Assembly: GCA_964531225.1 (NCBI GenBank)
Contig: CAZHDB010000036.1
Location: 1-14,835, forward strand
Reading direction: 5' to 3'
Source of the DNA: CAZHDB01 sp964531225
GTDB lineage: Archaea > Thermoproteota > Thermoprotei_A > Sulfolobales > Desulfurococcaceae
DNA: 14,835 bases
Positions within the stretch are counted from its first letter, which is position 1, and the number at the start of each line of letters is the position of its first letter. The notes beneath the pieces are model-generated. The model was given only the letters and a program-made list of their open reading frames with translations. It ran no database searches and had not been told where the DNA came from. The translations under genes and the position numbers were made by a program. Shown piece after piece: positions 1-7,678 of the stretch.

Positions 1-689
1 CAATAAGACAAACATACGTAGTTGAGGAAAATGGTAGAAAATATGTTATTAAATATTATTCTGTCGAGCCCGGCTTAGTTAAATGGTTTATAATAAAAAG
101 CCTATCTACTCCATTGCAAATATATCCATATGTGACAAATCCAAAGGATCGTATGAATAGAGAGATCAGCTTCTTTAATATAAAGCCTGGAGAAATTAAT
201 GCACCAAAAATTATAGAGATCGACTGGAATAATTTGTTCATGAAAAGAGAATATATCGATGGAGAAATATTTCGCCCTGATATGTCCCATTTAAAGTATG
301 TTGAACTAGCTGATACATTATCAAAAATCCATAGAGCTGAATATGCTTTAGGAGATTCAAAATATACTAACTTTATCGTTACTGATCATAGAGGTATATT
401 TGTAGTTGATGCAGAACAAGCTATAGAAACGAATAACAAGACTCATTATTCATGGGATCTAGTAATATTTACAGTAACAATATTATACTCCTATGGATTT
501 CTAAAGGATATAGAAGATCTATATAGCAAACTACGTTCATTCTATAGCTCATATGCTGATTATTATAGTATTGATCCATTAATTAATATTATTGATAGTG
601 TTAGGTTAAGGACTGTTTTCTCAATATTAATTCCCTTACCGTATAATATCCAATTAATCAACATAATAAAAGAGATAACTTCTAAATGA
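1..689 (+). CDS. Atypical protein-kinase-fold phosphotransferase (Kdo/WaaP- or RIO/Bud32-like), 5'-truncated by window edge
   Basis: The reading frame is open from position 3 to the TGA at 687-689, so the N-terminus lies outside the window. A KYVIK segment with Lys at 51-53 looks like the ATP-binding lysine of a kinase N-lobe (the VAIK equivalent). A catalytic-loop-like GDSKYTN follows, with Asp at 354-356 and Asn at 369-371. A VVDAEQ stretch with Asp at 408-410 stands in for the DFG metal-binding Asp. This spacing is typical of the small lineages RIO, Bud32 and lipopolysaccharide kinase rather than classical Ser/Thr kinases. The fold call rests on these motifs; the substrate cannot be told. 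The last ~50 residues are helical and hydrophobic. The gene converges on dtdA with 5 nt between the stop codons. A lone TTG at 114 could serve as a start, but the lysine motif lies upstream of it, so translation must begin earlier. Confidence 0.7.
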   Translation, partial: IRQTYVVEENGRKYVIKYYSVEPGLVKWFIIKSLSTPLQIYPYVTNPKDRMNREISFFNIKPGEINAPKIIEIDWNNLFMKREYIDGEIFRPDMSHLKYVELADTLSKIHRAEYALGDSKYTNFIVTDHRGIFVVDAEQAIETNNKTHYSWDLVIFTVTILYSYGFLKDIEDLYSKLRSFYSSYADYYSIDPLINIIDSVRLRTVFSILIPLPYNIQLINIIKEITSK

Positions 690-694
690 AGTAC

Positions 695-1525
695 TCATAT
701 ATACTCAATGTCTAGGTTATTTTCAAGGACAAATTTTTCAATAAGTTCTCTATGTTCCTTTCTTGTACCCTTCTTTTCAACGATTATGGATCTAGGCATA
801 GGAATCGACCGATCTATCGCTTTTGCTAGTATATATCTATTTAAGTAGGGCAAAGCATACTTAGCAAATATATGGCCATAACAATAGCCTTTCTCAAACG
901 CTCTTTTAGTATGCTTCCTTGGATAATGTCCTCCACCTATTCCAAGAACAGGTTTACATTCCATTTCACCATTAGATAGGAATTCAATGATTGCCTCTGC
1001 AAGGACTGCATGATTTACTTTGTCAACCCATTCGTCTAACGTACTACCTATTTCAATAAATGTCAGTGGTTTATTAACTTCGGTTGGTCCATGATGCGTG
1101 GCCTCATAACTAACTTCATATTCTTCCAGTCTATCATATTCTCTAGCGTATTTTCTTAGAAGTAATAATAATGTATATGTCACTGGCGGGCTTGCTACAG
1201 CAAATGATCTAGGCTTGCCTCCATAAGGAGCTTCATTACCAGGATTACCTGTATGATGAACTGTATAGCTTTTAATCTTTTTAGCACTTCTATGCCTCGA
1301 TAAAACAATGTATTTATTGACACTTGAGGGAAGTCTTTGGTCTAGGAAATCAAAATAAATAACATCTTCTCTAAAACCAGCTAATATGAATTTTTCACTG
1401 CAAAAACAAGTCTTAGAATCAATGCATATATTACAGGGCTTAGGATCAAGAAATTCTATAATCTTGCTAGCAATTCCCATGCCAGCAGGATCATTTACTG
1501 AATAAACAATACCATATAGTGCCAT
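695..1525 (-). CDS. dtdA: D-aminoacyl-tRNA deacylase, archaeal/plant GEK1 type
   Basis: This 276-residue protein removes D-amino acids mischarged onto tRNA, a cytoplasmic proofreading step. The family is recognised by three conserved His-containing blocks, all visible: HHTGNPG near residue 90, THHGPTE near 143 and GGGHYPRK near 197; the family enzyme is zinc-dependent. Its length is normal for the archaeal DtdA family. The ATG at 1525 is preceded by a strong Shine-Dalgarno GGTGAT (complement of 1534-1539) at 8 nt spacing, and by an AT-rich TATA-like stretch around 1565-1580, so it probably has its own promoter although it follows the HD gene on the same strand. Odd point: residues 31-42 hold four Cys (C-x2-C, then C-x-C), an insertion that may bind metal or form disulfides. 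It converges on the kinase-like gene. Confidence 0.93.
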   Translation of the reverse strand: MALYGIVYSVNDPAGMGIASKIIEFLDPKPCNICIDSKTCFCSEKFILAGFREDVIYFDFLDQRLPSSVNKYIVLSRHRSAKKIKSYTVHHTGNPGNEAPYGGKPRSFAVASPPVTYTLLLLLRKYAREYDRLEEYEVSYEATHHGPTEVNKPLTFIEIGSTLDEWVDKVNHAVLAEAIIEFLSNGEMECKPVLGIGGGHYPRKHTKRAFEKGYCYGHIFAKYALPYLNRYILAKAIDRSIPMPRSIIVEKKGTRKEHRELIEKFVLENNLDIEYI

Positions 1526-1585
1526 GGCCTCTAATCACCCACACAAAAATACATGTAATTGGACAAGGGAATATAATATATTACT
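1523..1585 (-). promoter_or_regulatory. Promoter and Shine-Dalgarno of dtdA
   Basis: On the minus strand an AT-only TATA-like run (about 1565-1580) sits roughly 25-30 nt upstream of a plausible transcription start near 1548. A GGTGAT Shine-Dalgarno at 1534-1539 precedes the ATG at 1523-1525 by 8 nt. Positions of the transcription start are inferred from usual archaeal TATA spacing. Confidence 0.45.
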
Positions 1586-1607
1586 CTAAGGGAAGATAGT
1601 TATTAAA

Positions 1608-1679
1608 TAGATGTTGAAGCTCGCCGCTAATGAGCCAGATAGGCAATGATTGATAGACGAACCCCTGTCTGAATCACTT
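1608..1679 (+). ncRNA. Possible small RNA (C/D-box-like) in a GC-richer island, strand uncertain
   Basis: About 30 of the 60 bases between 1618 and 1677 are G or C, clearly above the flanking genes. In an AT-rich hyperthermophile this is a known hallmark of structured RNA. On the plus strand a perfect D-box CTGA occurs at 1669-1672, and imperfect C-box-like sequences occur upstream (ATGTTGA around 1611, ATGATTGA around 1646). None matches RTGATGA perfectly, so the call is weak. It lies in the 154-nt gap between the HD gene and dtdA. It could instead be an untranslated or terminator region of the HD transcript. Confidence 0.2.
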
Positions 1680-2273
1680 CTATAATCTGTAGCCTATTTC
1701 CTGTAGAAATTGATTAAGTGATCTTTTTGTCCATTCAAGAAGCAGGAGACTCCTTTGTCTAGAGTATCGATAATGCATTAATTCATGTAGCTTAAATATT
1801 TTTTCATAAAAATGATTAATTGTTTCCTCTAAAGTTCTACCATTCTCCCAGCTATAATGGAATACTCTTAGAAAACCAACAACTCCTAATGCATCTAATT
1901 TATCTGCATCACTAAGTACTTTTGCTTCTTCACAAATAGGTTTTACACTATGTTTCCTAGCATATGAGAAGCTATGATATAGGATAGCATTAGTAACTTT
2001 TTCTATGATATCAGTATTTATATCATATTCCAATAAATATGATCTCGCAAATATAGCTGAATAATAGGCATGCGGTTCTCCCAATACACGACCAATATCG
2101 TGTAGATATATTGATAAATCCAACACCAATGGATCTACATCTAATCTTTCATGTTCAACAATATTCCATGCAATTCCATAAACACGTTCAACATGTGGAT
2201 AGCCGTGAGCAAAATTATTTCCCAGAACCTTCTTCACTAGAACCTTTACGTTCTTCACCAGATCCCTTTTCAC
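1680..2273 (-). CDS. HD-domain metal-dependent phosphohydrolase (YpgQ/YedJ-like)
   Basis: The 197-residue protein shows the HD-superfamily metal ligands in order: His in HGYPHVERV (about residues 23-31), the His-Asp pair in YLHDIGR (58-59), and a distal Asp in DADKLDALG (about 122-130). The last motif is typical of the small stand-alone HD hydrolases like YpgQ/YedJ, which cleave nucleotide phosphoester bonds; the substrate here is unknown. The proposed start is GTG at 2273, and in-frame GTGs at 2258 and 2237 are alternatives; all precede the first metal ligand. The gene start overlaps the end of the upstream small membrane-protein gene by 59 nt in another frame, so it is probably translationally coupled as the last gene of the MoxR run. 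No membrane segment is seen. Confidence 0.82.
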   Translation of the reverse strand: MKRDLVKNVKVLVKKVLGNNFAHGYPHVERVYGIAWNIVEHERLDVDPLVLDLSIYLHDIGRVLGEPHAYYSAIFARSYLLEYDINTDIIEKVTNAILYHSFSYARKHSVKPICEEAKVLSDADKLDALGVVGFLRVFHYSWENGRTLEETINHFYEKIFKLHELMHYRYSRQRSLLLLEWTKRSLNQFLQEIGYRL

Positions 2274-2487
2274 TCCTATACACCCTTGTTAAGGACCATG
2301 TACGTATGAGTGTTACTCCTCCACTAAGAGTTACAAATCCTATAAGTATAGATAATAAGCTTGAAGCAACATCACGGTATAAGCTCATCAATACAATTCC
2401 ATTATAGAACATATATAAGCTAAAGAACAGAAGTATTAATCCAGATACGGGTGTAATATAGTCTCTTGTAGGCATATCTAACCCCAT
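2215..2487 (-). CDS. Small two-helix membrane protein with charged tail
   Basis: The product is 90 residues with two hydrophobic helices, roughly residues 12-32 and 40-61, and a charged Gly/Ser/Glu/Lys-rich C-terminal tail of about 20 residues. No family is recognised. The ATG at 2487 overlaps the stop of the upstream polytopic membrane-protein gene by 10 nt, and its own 3' end overlaps the HD gene, so it sits within a coupled operon. That position and clear membrane topology support a real gene. A role as an accessory subunit of the MoxR-associated membrane assembly is inference. Confidence 0.65.
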   Translation of the reverse strand: MGLDMPTRDYITPVSGLILLFFSLYMFYNGIVLMSLYRDVASSLLSILIGFVTLSGGVTLIRTWSLTRVYRSEKGSGEERKGSSEEGSGK

Positions 2488-3719
2488 AGTACATTAATTA
2501 TTGATTTAATTACTTCAATTAACCAGTTAAACTCCATTTCAACAAAATCTATATACCTATCCATTAAATAAGGTAACTGCTTAGAAAGACTAAGGAAACC
2601 CTTATCCATTATCATAATATATCTATATAATTCGAAATCATACTTAGGAGAATCAAGTCCTATCAGTAAGTACAGTGCATGGATTATCTTACTAGGATAA
2701 AATATTGCGAATACAATAATATATAATGCTAGAATGCTTATTGATACTATTAATGATTTATAAGAGTGCTTTAATTCACCTCTTTCAAGTTCTATAGGTT
2801 TCGGAGTGAAAATAAACTGTACTAACTTAATTAATCTTCTACGTAGTAAACTATAGATTAGAAATGCCATTGTTAATGATAATAAAAAGCTTAAGCCGTA
2901 TCTTGTAGCTTTGTAAGGTACTAACCAATTAAAGAAATTCATTATAGTTAATATAATAGGTGATATTAGAGCCCAAGTAAAGAATACTATCATTATAAGA
3001 AATGATCTTGTAAATAAGCGTTGATGCCATAGTCTTCCCTCATGAAACCTGCTTATAACCTCTCTGAAATAGCTTTTTAAACGATCGGCCACATATTCTC
3101 TCGACAATAATATCGTGTCAGACAAAAGACCATTTATGTAGTTATAAAGTACATAATAGACAGCCAAGGCTACCAAAGTAAAAACGATTATACTGCCAAT
3201 TCTTGTCTCTAGAAAGTAGCCAATAACCATCTTAGCTATTATATTGCCTGTACTTGCATAATTTGTTAATTCTATAAACACGTTTGCCAAACAATATGAG
3301 ATCATTAAATATGTACCCAATATTATGAATACTAAAGAAACCGAAAATATTATACCTAAAAGACTAGCACGTATACGTCTAATACCTATACCCATGGTTA
3401 ATAACTTAGTAAGAGCGTCACCATGAAGAATCAATAATGTATAGACAAGCATCTCATAGAGAGATGGAGCACCAGGTGTTCCGAGAACCTGGTATACTGT
3501 ACCAGATACTATATACGATAATATAATGACTTCTGGGAGAAATAGGTAAATACCTATAACAATTAAAGCTATTGAAGAGTATATTATTAGTTGGAAAACA
3601 ATGTCCAATGCTTGAGCTGATAAAAGGATCTTATACAGTGGATAAGCTATTAATATACAGTATATTATTGAGTACCTGAGCCTATACCTGCCCATAACCC
3701 CTGCTCTTAAACTCTTCAT
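2478..3719 (-). CDS. Polytopic membrane protein of the MoxR-DUF58 operon
   Basis: I chose the ATG at 3719 (413 residues). It begins 1 nt past the DUF58 stop and has a GGTG Shine-Dalgarno about 8 nt upstream inside the DUF58 gene. A TTG at 3749 would add ten residues and overlap DUF58 by 29 nt. About eight to ten hydrophobic segments can be seen: a cluster in the first 90 residues, two around 130-200, two around 240-300, and one near 320-345. A long hydrophilic, basic loop holds a segment like REYVADRLKSYFREV. No catalytic motif or named family is recognised. Its fixed place after MoxR and DUF58 suggests a membrane subunit or client of that system. Confidence 0.78.
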   Translation of the reverse strand: MKSLRAGVMGRYRLRYSIIYCILIAYPLYKILLSAQALDIVFQLIIYSSIALIVIGIYLFLPEVIILSYIVSGTVYQVLGTPGAPSLYEMLVYTLLILHGDALTKLLTMGIGIRRIRASLLGIIFSVSLVFIILGTYLMISYCLANVFIELTNYASTGNIIAKMVIGYFLETRIGSIIVFTLVALAVYYVLYNYINGLLSDTILLSREYVADRLKSYFREVISRFHEGRLWHQRLFTRSFLIMIVFFTWALISPIILTIMNFFNWLVPYKATRYGLSFLLSLTMAFLIYSLLRRRLIKLVQFIFTPKPIELERGELKHSYKSLIVSISILALYIIVFAIFYPSKIIHALYLLIGLDSPKYDFELYRYIMIMDKGFLSLSKQLPYLMDRYIDFVEMEFNWLIEVIKSIINVLWG

Positions 3720-3720
3720 T

Positions 3721-5106
3721 CTAGGCCACCAGCGACCTATATGTCTCAATAAATCCTATGAGCCTAGGTAGTAGACTTGATGGCCCGACCTGTATGACTC
3801 TCACACCATTCCTCTGTAATTCATAGGCATAAGATCTAGCTTTTTCGAGTGCTTTATAGGATGTAGCAAGGTATAGGGCTGCTTCGAAACCTGTTAAATG
3901 CCTTATCTCATACAATTCAGGTAAAGGTGAAACAATAACCATGCTATGATTCAATGAGGCGAGTCTATAGTAGATCTTTATAAGTTCATTAACTTCCTGT
4001 TCTAATTTATCCTTTGGATAAACTGTTGGATCTAAGGATAAGAATACAAAGAATATGTTCTTTGCCCTACGAGATATGAGTGCAAGAGATTGTCTTATGA
4101 GCTCTGCCATCGTTATATCAGGATATGTTCTACTCCATTCGATCATAGATAGTTGCCTCAATAATCTACCATAATGTACTCTACCCCTGCCCTGTCTAAG
4201 TAATAATGGTCTTACACCACGTACTGCTAAACCAACCCAGTCTCCACGCTCAAGTGTGACAGATGCTATACCAGATATTACTCTAATAGATTCTTCAAGC
4301 ATAGTCTTACCAATAACTCCATAAAGCATTGCAGGTGATGCATCAAGTATTAGCATGAGGTTCAGACTCGCCTCTCTCTCAAACATCTTTACATATAGCT
4401 TCTGTAGCCTTGCATATGACTTCCAATCAATAAATCGATAGTCATCACCATAGACATATTCTCGTAAGGTTATAAACTCTGTACCAATCCCTTTTAACTT
4501 AGACTTTGTTAATCCAAGGCTTGTAGAAATCCATCTAGATAATAGCCTCTTCGGTATAGGATAAGGTTTTGGATGAACATAAGCTTTATACCTACTCCCA
4601 GGAACTATAGCCTTATATGCAAATAATCCCATAGGATCTCTAACTATAACCTCTACGCCACGAAACACATGAGACCCTATTCTAGGTTCAACAATATATT
4701 CTAATTCAACAAAGCCTTTGCCAGGTAATGTTGCCACAATATAATTTGATCCTCCAACCAGTTTGAATAGACTTGGATATAGATCGTTTATTTCAAGAAA
4801 TAGTATTGGAAGTAGGGAATTATTAACTAGTTTAACTTTAACCTTAGAATATTTGCCCTCAACTAAGGGTTTGTCGAGAACTCTATATGTCTTTAACCTG
4901 TAAATAAGTCTACTTGATAATTCAATTAATAGATATATTGAAGATATGTATCCTAGGACTATAGCCATTATGATATATAATTGAAATGGTATGACTGGCT
5001 GATAAAGTATAGTCATTGCCACAGTAAAGCCTATGATAAGTAGTAAACCCATAAATCTATTAGTAAAAATAAGCTGTCCATATTCTTTTCCATCTTTAGT
5101 AGACAT
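3721..5106 (-). CDS. DUF58-domain protein, VWA-like partner of MoxR
   Basis: The 461-residue protein has two N-terminal membrane helices (about 18-36 and 42-63), a beta-rich region to about 180, then the DUF58 signature around 211-233 (LREYVYGDDYRFIDWK). A VWA-like domain begins at LDASPAM (254-260). DUF58 proteins regularly pair with MoxR ATPases and are thought to act with them in assembly or remodelling of membrane or secreted complexes. The MIDAS-like site reads D-A-S-P-A, so the second Ser of the usual DxSxS is Ala, which may weaken metal binding. The ATG at 5106 has a GGAGA Shine-Dalgarno spanning the MoxR stop, with 9 nt between the genes, so expression is probably coupled. Confidence 0.92.
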   Translation of the reverse strand: MSTKDGKEYGQLIFTNRFMGLLLIIGFTVAMTILYQPVIPFQLYIIMAIVLGYISSIYLLIELSSRLIYRLKTYRVLDKPLVEGKYSKVKVKLVNNSLLPILFLEINDLYPSLFKLVGGSNYIVATLPGKGFVELEYIVEPRIGSHVFRGVEVIVRDPMGLFAYKAIVPGSRYKAYVHPKPYPIPKRLLSRWISTSLGLTKSKLKGIGTEFITLREYVYGDDYRFIDWKSYARLQKLYVKMFEREASLNLMLILDASPAMLYGVIGKTMLEESIRVISGIASVTLERGDWVGLAVRGVRPLLLRQGRGRVHYGRLLRQLSMIEWSRTYPDITMAELIRQSLALISRRAKNIFFVFLSLDPTVYPKDKLEQEVNELIKIYYRLASLNHSMVIVSPLPELYEIRHLTGFEAALYLATSYKALEKARSYAYELQRNGVRVIQVGPSSLLPRLIGFIETYRSLVA

Positions 5107-5115
5107 AATTATCTC

Positions 5116-6096
5116 CTAATCCTCGACTCCTGGTGTAGGGACTTTAACGGTCTTTAAGATTTCACTTATAACTTGGTCAGTTGTTATACCTTCAAGTTCT
5201 GCTTCGGGCTTTAATATTATTCTATGCCTAAGAACAGGATATGCTACATATTTTACATCATCAGGTATAACATAATCTCTACCTTCAATTAATGCTCTAG
5301 CCTTACTACATAGATATATTGCTATACCAGCTCGTGGGGAACCGCCTAAACGAACAAGTGGATGTTTCCTAGACTCCTCAACAATTGATACAATATAATC
5401 CATTACTTCTCTACTAACCCTTACATAAGGAAGCATTTCACGGATCTTTAGTACATCAGACGCGTCTGCCACAATATTGACTCGGAATTCTTCAATAAAA
5501 TGTATTCTACGGAGGATTTCAATACTCTCCTCATGACTAGGGTAATCAACAACTACCTTTAGTAAGAATCTATCTAACTGAGCTTCTGGCAATGGGAATG
5601 TCCCTTCCATTTCAATAGGGTTTTGAGTAGCTATTACCATGAAAGGTTCTGGTAATTTGAACGTTACACCTTCAATAGTTACCTGTTTCTCCTGCATAGC
5701 TTCAAGTAGTGCTGATTGAGTCCTTGGGCTTGCTCTGTTTATTTCATCAAATAAAACAATATTTGCAAATATAGGGCCTTTACGCGGCCTAAACTCTCCT
5801 GTCTTAGGATCATATATAAATGTACCAATTATATCACTTGGCAGGAGATCTGGAGTTGCCTGTACTCTAGAATATGTCATATTAAATGTACGTGCTATAG
5901 TCTTAGCCATTAAGGTCTTAGCTACTCCCGGAACCCCCTCTAATAGAACATGACCTCCAGAATATAGTGCTATAAGTATATAGTTTATAATATTTAGTTT
6001 ACCAACTATAATCTTAGATACTTCGTCCACGATAGATTTAGTAACTTTGTATACAAAGCTAGGATCTAGGTTAATGGAGGATCTCCTCGATTCCAC
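5116..6096 (-). CDS. moxR: MoxR-family AAA+ ATPase
   Basis: This 326-residue cytoplasmic ATPase has Walker A GVPGVAKT (54-61), Walker B VLFDE (114-118), a sensor-1 region ATQNP (156-160), the family motif GTFPLPEAQLDRF (165-177) and a C-terminal lid with GGSPRAG. Length and motifs are normal for MoxR proteins, which act as chaperone-like remodellers with VWA/DUF58 partners. It starts at GTG 6096, inside the end of the DUF4350 gene (26-nt overlap), and ends 9 nt before DUF58. The GTG start is the first available in frame near the N-terminal helix; a GGTTA Shine-Dalgarno-like stretch precedes it. Function is firm at the family level; the client is unknown. Confidence 0.95.
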   Translation of the reverse strand: MESRRSSINLDPSFVYKVTKSIVDEVSKIIVGKLNIINYILIALYSGGHVLLEGVPGVAKTLMAKTIARTFNMTYSRVQATPDLLPSDIIGTFIYDPKTGEFRPRKGPIFANIVLFDEINRASPRTQSALLEAMQEKQVTIEGVTFKLPEPFMVIATQNPIEMEGTFPLPEAQLDRFLLKVVVDYPSHEESIEILRRIHFIEEFRVNIVADASDVLKIREMLPYVRVSREVMDYIVSIVEESRKHPLVRLGGSPRAGIAIYLCSKARALIEGRDYVIPDDVKYVAYPVLRHRIILKPEAELEGITTDQVISEILKTVKVPTPGVED

Positions 6097-7675
6097 GGTA
6101 ACCAGCCCTTCTAGTTATAGAATAACCCATTAACTCAAGTATATGTTCGACTCGATTAATATATTTTGACAATGTTCTACCCCAAGATAAAACAATTGGC
6201 AGCTTTCTCCTACCTACAGCCTTTAAATAAATGCCATAGAGCCATCTTAATAATGAACGAAGTTCCTCGTTCTCGATGCCTAAAATCCTTGAGGTTTTCT
6301 CAAGTAATTCATGATCACTATAGATCTCTTCTATACTTGATCCTATAACTTTATAAAAGACATAGTTAAGTAACTTCCACAGATCAGCTATAGTCTCTTT
6401 AGGCTTTATAATTCCCTTTTCTTTCCTAAGCAAACTTCTTCTAATTCTTGTTTCAGCCAAGAAAGCTACTTCATCAATAGATGTAGGAGAAATACTTTTT
6501 AAAGCCTTGAAGCCTAGCGCATACTGTAGTATTATTACCATTATTAGTATAATACCGGTACTTATTATGAATGCAATTAACTGATTATTTAATACAAGAT
6601 ATGTTAATACAGTGTCGAATCTATGAAGACCCTCTGCGAGAAAATACATGATCATTGCAGGGTGAAATGGTATACCTATTTTAGTGATAGATGAATAATA
6701 ATGAGTGTTATCTATAATTATTCTACCGTTATTTACATGAGAAAGAATATTCTTTATAATATTAATATATGTATTATTCATATCCTTCAGTAAAAGAGCT
6801 TGGTTTGTAAAGATAAAGCTATCACTTAAAATAATGATGTCTCCTCCAATCGTATCAACTATTAATCCAACTATTACATAAGGCATACTAGAGCCATAGA
6901 ATATATACTCATCATTAACGAGTAGATCATTTGATTCATAAGACAATATTGTAGCATATGCAACATTAAATACTTCATCGATCTTCGAATTATCATTGTA
7001 GTCAACATAGCCTACCCCTAAAAGAAACACTGTATAGCTATTGATAATATTAAGATCTATAAGTGTATCAGTCTTTGATGAGATAGTCTTAATATTTGAT
7101 GCCCAGTTTAGTCTAAGGACAAGTGTAGGGCTTCTATAGTCCAAAGGATAAGTAAATATTAGGTTATTATTTAGCCTAGTTTCTTTGAATAATAAATTAT
7201 TGTCTATATCAAAATATAATGCTGGAGGATAAGGTGACTCATATCCATGTAAGCCATAGAGTATTGCATGTCCAGTAATACTTATTCCAAGTAATCTTAG
7301 GAAATTATTAGAGGTAATGTTTTCATCGGCTATTACTATGTCTACTTTTTTCTTTATAACAAGATCATATAATTGATATGATTGTTCCATTGACAAGGGT
7401 TTATCTGGAGCTATAATGAAAATAGTCGTATTACTGTCAGCCTTATTAACTATATTACTCCATTCACTAGCAACAGTAACTGTGTAATTATTCTGTTTGA
7501 GAAATCCATAGAAACGGCTTGTGCCCATGTAATCAATGTTATATGGACTTGCAGTTCCACTATATATTTTAATCGCCATTTCATATACTCTAGCCGGTAA
7601 ATAAAGTGACGCAATAATACCTATGATTAAAAGGATGATGAGAAAGGCCTTAAATCTAGGTTCATCATATGGCAT
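6071..7675 (-). CDS. DUF4350-domain membrane protein
   Basis: The protein is 534 residues. It has a signal-anchor helix (about 9-27), a large extracytoplasmic domain, a second membrane helix (about 365-388) and a basic, helical cytoplasmic tail of some 145 residues. The extracytoplasmic part contains GTSRFYGFLKQNNY (51-64) and GDIIILSDSFIFTNQAL (278-294), which match the DUF4350 pattern (an amidotransferase-like fold frequent beside MoxR/DUF58). Several N-x-S/T sequons (for example N63, N82, N119) fit an exported, glycosylated surface domain. The ATG at 7675 is 3 nt after the preceding stop, with a GAGG Shine-Dalgarno in the preceding gene. The 3' end overlaps moxR. Function is unknown; the tail may be the MoxR contact (inference). 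Confidence 0.82.
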   Translation of the reverse strand: MPYDEPRFKAFLIILLIIGIIASLYLPARVYEMAIKIYSGTASPYNIDYMGTSRFYGFLKQNNYTVTVASEWSNIVNKADSNTTIFIIAPDKPLSMEQSYQLYDLVIKKKVDIVIADENITSNNFLRLLGISITGHAILYGLHGYESPYPPALYFDIDNNLLFKETRLNNNLIFTYPLDYRSPTLVLRLNWASNIKTISSKTDTLIDLNIINSYTVFLLGVGYVDYNDNSKIDEVFNVAYATILSYESNDLLVNDEYIFYGSSMPYVIVGLIVDTIGGDIIILSDSFIFTNQALLLKDMNNTYINIIKNILSHVNNGRIIIDNTHYYSSITKIGIPFHPAMIMYFLAEGLHRFDTVLTYLVLNNQLIAFIISTGIILIMVIILQYALGFKALKSISPTSIDEVAFLAETRIRRSLLRKEKGIIKPKETIADLWKLLNYVFYKVIGSSIEEIYSDHELLEKTSRILGIENEELRSLLRWLYGIYLKAVGRRKLPIVLSWGRTLSKYINRVEHILELMGYSITRRAGYRGIEEILH

Positions 7676-7678
7676 TTA

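Noticed and set aside
56..290. Two minus-strand frames of about 60 codons opposite the kinase-like gene
   Set aside because: The plus frame is open across the whole region and holds ordered kinase motifs.
1608..1679. Idea that the GC-rich island is a tRNA gene
   Set aside because: No acceptor stem, anticodon arm or GGTTCRA T-loop in the right order could be drawn on either strand.
2111..2407. Plus-strand frame of 98 codons across the HD and small membrane-protein genes
   Set aside because: It lies opposite two supported genes and has no ribosome site or recognisable domain.
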